Source: a virus | IMG/VR virus record: IMGVR_UViG_3300021139_001647 | Span: 1-26,784 of that record | Strand: one strand, 5' to 3' | Length of the DNA: 26,784 bases | In this document: positions 1 through 6,607 of the stretch, piece after piece | Layout of the letters: each line of letters begins with the position of its first letter | Numbering within the stretch: position 1 is the first letter of the stretch | Program-made: the position numbers and the translations under genes | Notes under the pieces: generated by a model | The model's input: the letters and a program-made list of their open reading frames with translations, nothing else | What the model was told of the DNA's origin: nothing | The model's database searches: none

Positions 1-33
1 TGGATTTGAAACGTAGCCAGAATACATTGTCAT
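1..33 (-). CDS. 5' end of a minus-strand gene cut by the window edge
   Basis: An ATG at 33-31 opens a minus-strand frame reading MTMYSGYVSNP before the window ends. The frame stays open, and it begins where a divergent gene would be expected next to the plus-strand peptidase gene at 117. Eleven residues are too few to name a product. The second ATG (27-25) is an equally possible start. This is called mainly because the rest of the genome is packed with minus-strand genes. Confidence 0.35.
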   Translation of the reverse strand, partial: MTMYSGYVSNP

Positions 34-116
34 ATTATTATTAAAATAAGTGTTAAAGTCAAATATATATATACTTTCATTCTTGATCAATTGAAGTTAC
101 AATAAATAGACACATA
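34..116. promoter_or_regulatory. Divergent intergenic region with promoter-like boxes
   Basis: This AT-rich spacer separates a minus-strand gene (start 33) from the plus-strand peptidase gene (start 117). On the plus strand AATAAATA (101-108) differs by one base from the T4 late-promoter octamer TATAAATA and lies 8 nt before the ATG. On the minus strand TTGACT followed about 16 nt later by TAATAA resembles a sigma70-type promoter. Neither gene has a clear Shine-Dalgarno sequence. Both boxes are pattern matches in AT-rich DNA. Confidence 0.3.
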
Positions 117-761
117 ATGTTTACAAGAGTCTCATCATCTCCATATTGCTTTCGCCAAAAGAACGATAGAACTAAAAAACTCTATCTCAGTTCAGGCATC
201 CATGGAAATGAGACATCTGGTCCCTATACCCTCATGAGGTTATTGGAACAACCTGACTTCTTTCGTGGAATTGATACTACTGTATTTCCTATTCTAAACC
301 CTTATGGAAGAGATCATAATCAAAGACATAATGAGAATGATGTGGATTTGAATAGAGATTATAAAGACCAAAAAGAGATCGAGACTCAGAATCACGTAAA
401 GCTTTTGTCATTTGATTACGATTTAGCGATCTGTTTTCATGAGGCAGATGAGGCCGATGGTGCATACATCTATAAGCCTAATGCTAATAAGAATTTTACA
501 GTCCTTGAAAAGATACTTAATGCAATGCACGCAACGATGCCTATTGATTCAAGACATAAAGATTTGTTTATAGAACCAGGAATTGCTCGTGAAGTAAGAT
601 ATAAAGAAGAGCACGAGACCGAAGCTATATTCTTAGCCAACCATGGAGTAGATGCTTTTACAATTGAGGTCCCTCATAGGCTTCCAATGTATCAAAGAGA
701 AGCTACAATACGAGCAGCTATCACTGAAGCAATCAATATACTCAAGTCTCCTTCGACTTAA
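117..761 (+). CDS. M14-like zinc metallopeptidase / carboxypeptidase or amidohydrolase
   Basis: Predicted zinc hydrolase of the M14 carboxypeptidase / AstE-like superfamily (214 aa). Visible motifs: HGNE (H29 and E32, first two zinc ligands), the NDVDLNR signature at 74-80 typical of M14 enzymes, a third ligand candidate H108 in CFHEAD, and the catalytic-type Glu E184 in TIEVPH. It lacks a signal peptide and is short, essentially one catalytic domain. Substrate is unknown: a murein peptide amidase (MpaA-like) role in lysis and deacylation of a small molecule are both possible. It is the only convincing plus-strand gene here and overlaps the convergent HAD gene by 20 bp. The ATG at 117 is the first in frame, and no strong ribosome binding site is visible. 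Confidence 0.75.
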   Translation: MFTRVSSSPYCFRQKNDRTKKLYLSSGIHGNETSGPYTLMRLLEQPDFFRGIDTTVFPILNPYGRDHNQRHNENDVDLNRDYKDQKEIETQNHVKLLSFDYDLAICFHEADEADGAYIYKPNANKNFTVLEKILNAMHATMPIDSRHKDLFIEPGIAREVRYKEEHETEAIFLANHGVDAFTIEVPHRLPMYQREATIRAAITEAINILKSPST

Positions 762-1335
762 CGTATTCGTAGATCTGCTTCCAGGAAGTAACCTTAGGAA
801 CATCTAGAACCGCATTGTGATTATGAGGTTGAGATAGGAAGAGAGCATCTAAACCTAGATTCTTTCCTTCAATTGCGTTCTCTGGTTTATCCTCAATCCA
901 TATTAATCCTGAGTCTTTATATGGAGAAAGAGCCGCATGTTTTGTAGATCCCATTGGTAAACAATAGATATCCGAAAACACGTCTTCTCCAAAAACATGA
1001 TTCAAGTTGCGCTTTCTAAAGTATGTTGTAAGCCTATAATTTCCAACAGTACTAATTACGATGAATTTATAATTGAGCTCGCTATGAATCTTTTTTACAT
1101 AGTACTGAGCGTCAAGTAAAGGATCCAAGAATCCGATATCGATAGATTCATTAAATTCTTTAACTAATTGCGTGGCTTCATCCTTTGTGATATCAAACCT
1201 TTTATCGATATCATAGTGTCCACTATCTCTTACGTGGTATCCTTTTATGTTCAGCATCCAATTTGCGAACGCGTCGTTCCAATTTAATAGTACGCCATCG
1301 CAATCGGTCAAAATTATCTTTTCATTAGTGTGCAT
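742..1335 (-). CDS. HAD-family 5'(3')-nucleotidase-like phosphatase
   Basis: A 197-aa HAD hydrolase. Motif I is TDCDGVL (nucleophile D11, acid/base D13), motif II is ST at 95-96, K132 is a fitting motif III Lys, and IEDKPENA (E148, D149) is the metal-binding motif IV. The size and cap fit the small deoxyribonucleotidase-like enzymes that many large phages carry, which would dephosphorylate (d)NMPs in nucleotide salvage. A polynucleotide phosphatase role cannot be excluded. It lies directly downstream of the HNH gene (3-bp gap), consistent with co-transcription. Its 3' end overlaps the convergent peptidase gene by 20 bp. The ATG at 1335 follows CATAAATA, a late-promoter-like sequence that also encodes the end of the HNH protein. 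Confidence 0.75.
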   Translation of the reverse strand: MHTNEKIILTDCDGVLLNWNDAFANWMLNIKGYHVRDSGHYDIDKRFDITKDEATQLVKEFNESIDIGFLDPLLDAQYYVKKIHSELNYKFIVISTVGNYRLTTYFRKRNLNHVFGEDVFSDIYCLPMGSTKHAALSPYKDSGLIWIEDKPENAIEGKNLGLDALFLSQPHNHNAVLDVPKVTSWKQIYEYVKSKET

Positions 1336-1338
1336 GAT

Positions 1339-1650
1339 CTATTTATGGCTACTGAAATCGAAGGTCGTAATTCCACGATCGAATTCTTTATGATGGTTAG
1401 GACATAGAAATACGAGATTCTGAACTGAATTGACTTCCTCAACTCTTGCCTCTGAAGGAAAATCAGCTATCGCTTTGATATGACAAGCCTCAACGTATGT
1501 AGCATAACCACACACCTTACAAGAATAAGGAATATTGTTATCTTTCATTACCTTTCTGGCATTGATCCTTATATTATGGAATTTGCCTCGAGAACTATTT
1601 GCTGGATATTTGGACGTATATTCGCCTAATGTCATTTTAGCTATTTGCAT
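1339..1650 (-). CDS. HNH endonuclease
   Basis: A 103-aa protein with a zinc-finger-type HNH nuclease core: CKVCGY (C44, C47), ACHI with the motif His at about 57, then a PNHH-x-EFD block near residues 85-91. The product is probably a small DNA nickase or homing-type endonuclease. The ATG at 1650 has a good Shine-Dalgarno sequence (GAGGT about 6-8 nt upstream) lying inside the end of the upstream HTH gene, which overlaps it by 10 bp. That pairing suggests one functional unit, either two subunits or a split HTH-HNH enzyme. No flanking repeats mark it as a discrete mobile element. Confidence 0.8.
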   Translation of the reverse strand: MQIAKMTLGEYTSKYPANSSRGKFHNIRINARKVMKDNNIPYSCKVCGYATYVEACHIKAIADFPSEARVEEVNSVQNLVFLCPNHHKEFDRGITTFDFSSHK

Positions 1651-1988
1651 GATCTACCTCTTATTTCAACGTTGTTTCTTTTTAAAAATTTCAATATAGT
1701 TCCACAGCATACATTATACTTTGCTCCTATTTGAGAAGCGGTTCTACGTCTACCATATGCTGCAATAATATCAGCTTTTTGTTCTTCAGTTGGAGAAAAA
1801 ACTGTATAGCGATTGGCTTTAATATTATTCTTTTTCAGATGAAGACGAACTGCGGCATCGCTAATCAGGTATCTTGAGCATATCGTCTGCCAAGATTCAC
1901 CTTTTAAATAGTCGTTTACCACACCAATTTTTTGTTGATGAGTAAGACGACCATGAGGTTTTTTACCTCCTGGATATACTATCTTCAT
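1641..1988 (-). CDS. Tandem helix-turn-helix DNA-binding protein
   Basis: A 115-aa basic protein with two successive homeodomain-like helix-turn-helix units. The first spans about residues 15-55 (LTHQQKIGVVNDYL, then SWQTICSRYLISDAAVRLHL). The second spans about 65-108 (FSPTEEQKADIIAAY, then TASQIGAKYNVCCGTILKFL). Both copies end in an LKxNN-type recognition-helix tail, so they look like an internal duplication. This DNA-reading architecture is common in phage homing endonucleases, and the next gene encodes an HNH nuclease in another frame with a 10-bp overlap. It may supply target recognition for that nuclease or act alone as a regulator. The start overlaps the upstream stop as ATGA. Confidence 0.65.
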   Translation of the reverse strand: MKIVYPGGKKPHGRLTHQQKIGVVNDYLKGESWQTICSRYLISDAAVRLHLKKNNIKANRYTVFSPTEEQKADIIAAYGRRRTASQIGAKYNVCCGTILKFLKRNNVEIRGRSCK

Positions 1989-2224
1989 GTACCTGAAGTC
2001 GGGCGTCTCTTATCAGAAGCTTTGTTTAGCATATCGACAACTTCTTCCATTGACTCCATGACTTCCCATGTACCATGAGGAGGACAATGAACGAATGTGA
2101 CTTCATCTATTGTACCATCTTCTCTGACGGCAATGTTGTGGTGAACACTGACTACCATCTTAGCATTCAGAGCGATAGGTTTAGTTTTGTGTATAGGAGC
2201 TGCGTTAGTGAGTGTGATGAACAT
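1985..2224 (-). CDS. Small hypothetical protein
   Basis: A 79-aa protein I do not recognise. The N-terminal half is beta-rich (MFITLTNAAP, then KMVVSVHHNIAVREDGTIDEVTFVHC). The C-terminal helix is acidic (EVMESMEEVVDMLNKA). Such short proteins are typical of phage early regions and often act on host targets, but nothing here shows a function. It overlaps the 3' end of the upstream gene by 20 bp and shares an ATGA overlap with the downstream HTH gene, so it belongs to the same transcription unit. Confidence 0.6.
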   Translation of the reverse strand: MFITLTNAAPIHKTKPIALNAKMVVSVHHNIAVREDGTIDEVTFVHCPPHGTWEVMESMEEVVDMLNKASDKRRPTSGT

Positions 2225-2462
2225 AAAGGTTTGAGAAATTAAAAATTCGATCTAGCATTTCGACGGCTTGAGAATCTATGCACCAGCCGATGCTGTCTTC
2301 AGTTTCGACACGAGCAAAGTACTTCCATTGACCATTCTCGAACATGTTTTGATCATAGAACCAAGCCTGGTCTTGGTGATACTCCACCTCTCCTCGTGGA
2401 ATGAATTTGTTACTAATTGGATCCGTGGTAAGTATGATGTATTTTTTAGTAGCGGCATTCAT
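2205..2462 (-). CDS. Small hypothetical protein
   Basis: An 85-aa protein of unknown function containing PRGEVEYHQDQAWFYDQ and GQWKYFARVETEDSIGW, a Trp/Tyr-rich beta pattern. I start it at the ATG at 2462, one base after the stop of the preceding gene (TAA-C-ATG). A longer frame from 2504 would run through that gene. No membrane segment, cysteine motif or known catalytic motif is visible. Confidence 0.6.
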   Translation of the reverse strand: MNAATKKYIILTTDPISNKFIPRGEVEYHQDQAWFYDQNMFENGQWKYFARVETEDSIGWCIDSQAVEMLDRIFNFSNLYVHHTH

Positions 2463-2463
2463 G

Positions 2464-2757
2464 TTAGTGTTTTTGGTGGATATAGACGTCAAAACGAGCG
2501 GCATCTTTCATACGAATACCACCCATTTGAAAGTAATGGTAATTAACTGAGGCTGGATTATTCTTGCCTAAACGACCTTTTACACTGACACGATAAAGCT
2601 TTGGTTTTGTATTGGTATAAGCTGCAGTCTTTTTGGCAATCGCATTTGCAGCTGATATTGATTTACGAACTAACTCGATACGGAACATGTCGTCTGCGCA
2701 GAGAGGATCTGCGGTAAATACATAAGCTAGAGTACGGCGTTTATTGGTTAATTTCAT
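2464..2757 (-). CDS. Small basic hypothetical protein
   Basis: A 97-aa basic protein of unknown function (pI clearly alkaline, many Lys/Arg). It contains the stretches LAYVFTADPL and AANAIAKKTAAY and has no recognised domain. I chose the ATG at 2757 rather than a GTG 36 bases upstream, because the protein reads naturally from MKLTNKRR and a TATAAT box (2764-2769) sits immediately upstream. It is followed without spacing by the next small gene. Confidence 0.6.
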   Translation of the reverse strand: MKLTNKRRTLAYVFTADPLCADDMFRIELVRKSISAANAIAKKTAAYTNTKPKLYRVSVKGRLGKNNPASVNYHYFQMGGIRMKDAARFDVYIHQKH

Positions 2758-2849
2758 GACTACATTATACTTTATTCCACGAAATAAGTACACAAATATA
2801 GTCTAGTATAAGTTGTTGATTACCAATTACTTACACAACTCGAGTATTT
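2758..2849 (-). promoter_or_regulatory. Intergenic region with TATAAT box and small hairpin
   Basis: This is the gap between the ClpP-like gene and the downstream small-gene cluster. It contains TATAAT at 2764-2769 (minus strand). TGTACT lies 17 nt further upstream as a poor -35 match. If used, the transcript would be nearly leaderless for the gene starting at 2757. The region also contains TATATTTG upstream of that. Assignment is by pattern only. Confidence 0.3.
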
Positions 2850-2857
2850 TTATACTC
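2842..2857. repeat. Perfect 6-bp inverted repeat at the end of the ClpP-like gene
   Basis: GAGTAT (2842-2847) and ATACTC (2852-2857) form a perfect stem with a 4-nt loop, overlapping the stop codon of the ClpP-like gene. The stem is AT-rich and no U-run follows on the minus strand, so it is at best a weak terminator or an mRNA 3'-end stabiliser. Confidence 0.35.
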
Positions 2858-3464
2858 TTTTAGGCTGTTTTTTCTGCTCTGCCTGACGCTTCTTGAGTCT
2901 TTTATTTAGACGATCCACCACTTCTTTTGCGGATAACCATATATCCTTATTATCTAATATGGATTTAATCTCTAATGGATCTAAGAAATCCTCATAGATC
3001 TCTTCAAATAAGTTTTCTGACCATTTTCTTTCATGCTTAATCTGGTCAATCATTTCTCCACCTTTACCAACGGTTCCACCTGAATAGTTATGGAACATGA
3101 ACATTGAATGCGGTGATATCTCATATTGATCTGACATGAGGAATATAATCGTTGCAGCTGACATACAAGCACCTTCAACAGAAGCCACGATTTGACCCTT
3201 ACATTCTTTCATAACTCTCATGAATTGAATGGCAGTCCATAGATCTCCTCCACATGAATTAATGTATATCTTAATCGTATCATTTGAGGACGCATGGCGT
3301 ATATGATTAAACCATTCAGTATATTTTGAAGCCTCCTCAATCTCTCCAACGATATAGAATTCGTGGAGATATCCCAATGGCTTTTCAATAAAGGAATCTG
3401 CAGGCTTCTTTCCGGTGTTTAATAAATCCGAAAAAGGATTGCTCAGCGTCTTTTGATTTTTCAT
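2850..3464 (-). CDS. clpP: ClpP-like serine protease (S14 family)
   Basis: A 204-aa ClpP-fold serine protease. The core reads IYINSCGGDLWTAIQF (about 66-81). The nucleophile Ser is in GACMSAA (S102), the catalytic His is in FMFHNYSGG (H125), and the catalytic Asp is plausibly D174 in NKDIWLSAKEV. It has a long basic Lys-rich tail (about 186-204) instead of a normal ClpP C-terminus. In bacteria ClpP forms a tetradecamer fed by AAA+ unfoldases. No partner ATPase is encoded here, so this may work alone, with a host Clp ATPase, or as an inhibitor or mixed-ring subunit. Its location among early, nucleic-acid genes argues against the prohead protease role. The ATG at 3464 has no evident Shine-Dalgarno sequence. 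Confidence 0.85.
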   Translation of the reverse strand: MKNQKTLSNPFSDLLNTGKKPADSFIEKPLGYLHEFYIVGEIEEASKYTEWFNHIRHASSNDTIKIYINSCGGDLWTAIQFMRVMKECKGQIVASVEGACMSAATIIFLMSDQYEISPHSMFMFHNYSGGTVGKGGEMIDQIKHERKWSENLFEEIYEDFLDPLEIKSILDNKDIWLSAKEVVDRLNKRLKKRQAEQKKQPKRV

Positions 3465-3482
3465 GTAGTATTATGTATACGA

Positions 3483-4163
3483 TTAAATGTTCCCAAAAAC
3501 TTTTCTTTTCCGATATTCTTCGATTGTATTTAGAAGATCCTTTGTCCAATCATCTCGATGTTCTATGAATACGAGTGGCTCTTGATAATCCACAGACATA
3601 AGAGTTACAAGTTGCGTAATAGGTATTCCGGTTCTTTCCTCAAACATGATAGCGTATGCCGCTTCTTGCATGAAGTAATTGGTGATGTCCAATCTATTCT
3701 TCTTTTTCTTTGAGGTCTTTATATCAACGATTGATAACTTTCCATCGAATTTACCAATAATATCAACTCGACCTGCAACTCCAAGATGATCAGAATATAA
3801 AGGTTTTTCCTGAAGATATATGTTATTGAGTCGGGCGTCTAGTATAGGAGCCAATGATTTAAAGTTCTGAAGTACATCTGGCATGACTCCTTGTTTAGGA
3901 ATATCCTCATTATTAATATACTTCTCTACAAGAGTATGAACTGCAGTGCCACGTGCACACGCTTTTCGGCTTATTCGGTTTGCTTCTTCCTCTCCTACAC
4001 GACTCCTCCAAGCTTGTATATGAGCCTCTGAGAGTATTCCAAGTACAGTCGTTATGGAAGGATATTTCTTTCCTTCGGGTGTCGCGTAGGTTCTACCAGT
4101 TTCCTTTGTTTCACAAAGTAAATCTTCATAATCTAACTTGACTGGTTCATGTTTGAAAATCAT
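3483..4163 (-). CDS. PD-(D/E)XK exonuclease, RecB/Cas4-like
   Basis: A 226-aa nuclease of the RecB-like PD-(D/E)XK fold. Visible in order: SITTVLG near 36-42, the RGTAVH helix with motif H76, Glu near 119 (LQEKPLYS), GRVDIIG with D134, the catalytic DIK at 147-149, and the downstream QEAAYA helix (Q166), the classic RecB motif order. Comparable proteins in T4-related marine phages are annotated as exonucleases and probably degrade host DNA or process replication ends. I start at the ATG at 4163 rather than a TTG 15 bases upstream. It overlaps the 59-aa upstream gene by 17 bp. Confidence 0.8.
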   Translation of the reverse strand: MIFKHEPVKLDYEDLLCETKETGRTYATPEGKKYPSITTVLGILSEAHIQAWRSRVGEEEANRISRKACARGTAVHTLVEKYINNEDIPKQGVMPDVLQNFKSLAPILDARLNNIYLQEKPLYSDHLGVAGRVDIIGKFDGKLSIVDIKTSKKKKNRLDITNYFMQEAAYAIMFEERTGIPITQLVTLMSVDYQEPLVFIEHRDDWTKDLLNTIEEYRKRKVFGNI

Positions 4164-4326
4164 TATCGTCGTCGTCAATAATATCAGTTATATCGTCTAG
4201 ATGGATGTGTCGCTTTTCCATCAAGCGATCCTCTGGTATTCTTTGAGGCTTAGGCAACTTTTTATTATGCTTAGGCTTCTTTTTTGAGAGCTCGAGTTCA
4301 TTCTCCTCGTGCTTTTTAGTGTTCAT
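4147..4326 (-). CDS. Small charged hypothetical protein
   Basis: A 59-aa, highly charged and probably disordered protein. It has a Lys-rich N-terminal half (ELSKKKPKHNKKLPKPQR) and a C-terminus ending in an Asp run (IIDDDDNDFQT). The start at 4326 overlaps the PhoH stop as ATGA, which indicates translational coupling to PhoH. A longer reading from 4404 would lie inside phoH and is not used. The function is unknown; an acidic tail of this kind can mimic nucleic acid, but that is speculation. Confidence 0.65.
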   Translation of the reverse strand: MNTKKHEENELELSKKKPKHNKKLPKPQRIPEDRLMEKRHIHLDDITDIIDDDDNDFQT

Positions 4327-5039
4327 GTTTTGTTTTCCTTTTGTACGATTTCTTTTGTCATGATATAGTCTCTCACAAGTCCAGATCTGACTATGTCTTG
4401 CCAACCAAATTCAGCACAATAGAAGTACTTCATCTTCTCTACAATCTCCATGAAATCGAGTATACCTGACTTATCCTTGGTTCTTTCAAGGTCAGTCTGG
4501 TAATAATCACCACACATGATAAGTCTGCAATTTTCACCCAGACGAGTGATGATGGAGTCTAATTCATGGAAGGTTAGATTCTGCATTTCATCGATGATCA
4601 CGATTGAGTTTCGAAGAGTAATACCTCTTACAAAGGATGTCGTTAAAAATTCTACCTGATGCTTTGCCATAAGTTTACCCCAAGCTCCAGCATCTCCAAA
4701 TAACTCTGAACATATTGCGATATAAGGATAAAGATAGGTTGCTTCCTTCTCCTCTCGATCTCCAGGTAAGAATCCGATGTCACGTGTCGGAACAATCGAT
4801 CTTACTATAATAATCTTTTCTGCTTTAGATTCTCCTTTTAAGATTTCCTCAAAAGCAAGATACATCGCAATAAATGTCTTACCTGTACCTGCACTTCCTG
4901 AAAGACAAAGATTGTTATTCTTCTTATAAGCGTTAAAAACCTTTTTCTGAGTGTCGGTAAGAGGACTTATTTCTTTAAGATTCTCAAGACGAAAACCCGT
5001 CGGCTGAAGTTTGACCTTTTGTTGTTTTGATTTAGCCAT
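4323..5039 (-). CDS. phoH: PhoH-like P-loop ATPase
   Basis: A 238-aa PhoH family protein (RNA-helicase-like P-loop ATPase), widespread in marine T4-related and other large phages. Walker A is GSAGTGKT (48-55), followed by the PhoH-type IIIVRSIVPTRDIGFLPGD segment, Walker B VIIDEMQN, and the sensor-like LIMCGDYYQTDL. Length matches the PhoH core without the N-terminal PIN domain found in PhoH2. PhoH proteins are linked to RNA metabolism and to phosphate starvation in E. coli, but the phage role is not settled. The start is placed at MAKSKQQ (5039), 4 bp after the FmdB-like gene ends. An upstream ATG would overlap that gene. Confidence 0.9.
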   Translation of the reverse strand: MAKSKQQKVKLQPTGFRLENLKEISPLTDTQKKVFNAYKKNNNLCLSGSAGTGKTFIAMYLAFEEILKGESKAEKIIIVRSIVPTRDIGFLPGDREEKEATYLYPYIAICSELFGDAGAWGKLMAKHQVEFLTTSFVRGITLRNSIVIIDEMQNLTFHELDSIITRLGENCRLIMCGDYYQTDLERTKDKSGILDFMEIVEKMKYFYCAEFGWQDIVRSGLVRDYIMTKEIVQKENKT

Positions 5040-5043
5040 TATA

Positions 5044-5304
5044 TTATTTTGTTCTGATCGTATGATTTTTTCCTGCACCAGCCTTTATTCTATCCTGGAC
5101 TTCTTTCCAGCCATCTCCAGCTCTTTTGAATGGAGATATACCATGGTCATAATGGAAAGCTCCAACTGCAACTCCTCTTTCTAGCTTTTTCTTCTTGCAA
5201 ACTGGGCAAGGAGTCTTCTTTGTAAAATTATCTCGATCAATGATCGAAACACATTCTTCGAATGTATAGCCGCATGCTTTGCAGCTGTAATCATAGGTTG
5301 GCAT
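5044..5304 (-). CDS. FmdB-like zinc-ribbon protein
   Basis: An 86-aa protein beginning MPTYDYSCKACGYTFEE, the hallmark of the FmdB-type putative regulatory zinc ribbon. The two knuckles are CKAC (C8, C11) and CPVC (C33, C36). A basic C-terminal part follows (FKRAGDGWKEVQDRIKAGAG). T4-related phages often have a homolog. Binding of nucleic acid or a regulatory role is assumed by fold only. It sits directly upstream of PhoH. Confidence 0.8.
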   Translation of the reverse strand: MPTYDYSCKACGYTFEECVSIIDRDNFTKKTPCPVCKKKKLERGVAVGAFHYDHGISPFKRAGDGWKEVQDRIKAGAGKNHTIRTK

Positions 5305-5316
5305 AGTAGTATTGTA

Positions 5317-5874
5317 TTATAAATTTTTTACAAACCAATCTGGCGTATCTCTCTTGGTCCATGTCATTTTAAATCTCGCTTGTTTGGTTTGATAAAAGGA
5401 TTTATATGACGCAACTGGATCATCTGGATTCATACACTCAGGGTTCGATTTCATTGCTAATGGAAATTGTGTAATACCAAGATCTTCGATATTTCTTGGA
5501 GCTTCGTCAAGTATGAATCGAAGCATTGTATCGGTCTTATGAACTTTACCATACCGATATGTATATTCGTCGCATAATGCCACAAAGTGCTGGTAATGCC
5601 AGAGATAATTACCCAGAGATTCCATTGTCCATTTCGTACATGGGTGACCAGTATGAACTGCTCGATAAAGGGCTTGATCCATAGCTGCGTCTGGTATAAT
5701 CCAACTTTTTACTTTACGACCTTTGTCATTCTTGGTTTCTCTGATAACGCCATCGAGTAGTCGATGGGTGGTCGAAAGCATCTGAGCTGATTCGACCACC
5801 ATCTTTACTACATGCTTATCGCACTGAGACTTGGCTGCTAAAACTGGATCTGTATCTAACACGAAGATGTTCAT
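5317..5874 (-). CDS. Conserved phage protein of unknown function
   Basis: A 185-aa protein that starts MNIFVLDTDPVLAAKSQCDKH and contains CDKHVVKMVVESAQML, HPCTKWTMESLGNYLWHY and FPLAMKSNPECMNPDDPVASY. I recognise this combination as a conserved family in T4-related marine phages, but I cannot assign a biochemical function. The conserved Cys, His, Lys and Trp residues suggest an enzyme or nucleic-acid-binding protein rather than a structural one. DNA repair has been suggested for some phage relatives; I treat that as unproven. It sits in the replication/repair block between the FmdB-like gene and a small coiled-coil gene. A 6-bp hairpin lies 8 nt before its ATG. Confidence 0.7.
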   Translation of the reverse strand: MNIFVLDTDPVLAAKSQCDKHVVKMVVESAQMLSTTHRLLDGVIRETKNDKGRKVKSWIIPDAAMDQALYRAVHTGHPCTKWTMESLGNYLWHYQHFVALCDEYTYRYGKVHKTDTMLRFILDEAPRNIEDLGITQFPLAMKSNPECMNPDDPVASYKSFYQTKQARFKMTWTKRDTPDWFVKNL

Positions 5875-5882
5875 ATCAATAA

Positions 5883-5902
5883 CCTACACTATTCAATGTA
5901 GG
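5883..5902. repeat. Small hairpin upstream of a start codon
   Basis: CCTACA (5883-5888) and TGTAGG (5897-5902) form a 6-bp perfect stem with an 8-nt loop in the 37-bp gap between two genes. On the minus strand the hairpin ends 8 nt before the ATG at 5874. A TGTACA palindrome (5904-5909) abuts it. It could insulate the two genes or affect translation. No U-run follows. Confidence 0.35.
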
Positions 5903-5911
5903 CTGTACATA

Positions 5912-6094
5912 TTAAATTGCTACTGCTTCTTGCTGCTGATAGGGCTGAAGACTTTGGATATAGTCTAAAAGGAACTGTCGTTTTTTCTGAATTAAGACTG
6001 CTTTCTTTATATCGCCTTCTTTTTCAAGACGTTGGATATAATAATCTAATTCTACTGAATCTTGTTTTAACCGTTCGATTTGTGATTCTATCAT
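5912..6094 (-). CDS. Small coiled-coil protein
   Basis: A 60-aa protein, helical almost throughout, with heptad-like spacing (IESQIERLKQDSVELDYYIQ, then LEKEGDIKKAVLIQKK). No known domain is seen. It could be a small dimeric accessory factor of the neighbouring replication proteins. It starts at the ATG at 6094 with no clear ribosome binding site. Because it is short and nothing else in the 6095-6149 gap codes, confidence is moderate. Confidence 0.5.
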   Translation of the reverse strand: MIESQIERLKQDSVELDYYIQRLEKEGDIKKAVLIQKKRQFLLDYIQSLQPYQQQEAVAI

Positions 6095-6149
6095 TTAGCT
6101 ACGTGTATATTGTTTTAACGAGCATAATGTAGTGAAGCAGTGTTGCTCC

Positions 6150-6605
6150 TCAAGAAATTTGTTTTTTAGGTTCGTCCTTGATAAGATTTGGCCAAACCTC
6201 TTGAACTAATGCCTTCGTGATTCCTTTATATCTTCCGGAAAACTTTTTATCCTTCATGGCAAATAGCATCTCGGCATCTTTTGGATCAACGCCTTCAACG
6301 ACTCCCATGAATAAGCTTTCTCTCTTCTGTGGAGATAGCTTTTCACCTGGACCACCTTTTACAAAGTAGGAGAATTCTACAGTCCTACGTTTCAGGTCTG
6401 ATGGAGGCATTCCTTCCTCTGATAATTGAGAAGTGTACTTTGGAGTACCCTTTGGTAAAATGAAAACAATTGAATCGTCAAATGCTGCCTTCAAGACGTC
6501 CCTGAGGCCTAGACAATTATATTGTTTGAGTATTGCGATTTTTTCTGCTCGTGAAGAGGCATTGCCTGCTTTTTCAAGAATTTCGTGAATAGTTAAGTTT
6601 AGCAT
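6150..6605 (-). CDS. DUF6433-like T4-type conserved protein
   Basis: A 151-aa protein resembling the DUF6433 family common in T4-related phages. Features: an N-terminal helical pair (IHEILEKAGNASSRAEKIAIL), then the signature LRDVLKAAFDDSIVFILPKGTP, a middle SPQKRESLFMGVVEGVDPKDAEMLFAMKDKK, and the C-terminal YKGITKALVQEVWP. The function is unknown; homologs sit with replication and repair genes. It starts three bases after the RNase H stop, with GAGGAG about 11 nt upstream as a possible ribosome binding site inside the end of rnh. Confidence 0.75.
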   Translation of the reverse strand: MLNLTIHEILEKAGNASSRAEKIAILKQYNCLGLRDVLKAAFDDSIVFILPKGTPKYTSQLSEEGMPPSDLKRRTVEFSYFVKGGPGEKLSPQKRESLFMGVVEGVDPKDAEMLFAMKDKKFSGRYKGITKALVQEVWPNLIKDEPKKQIS

Positions 6606-6607
6606 AG

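Noticed and set aside
2268-2546. Plus-strand 92-aa open frame
   Set aside because: It lies antisense to two adjoining minus-strand small genes with tight stop/start spacing and has no promoter or ribosome binding site of its own.
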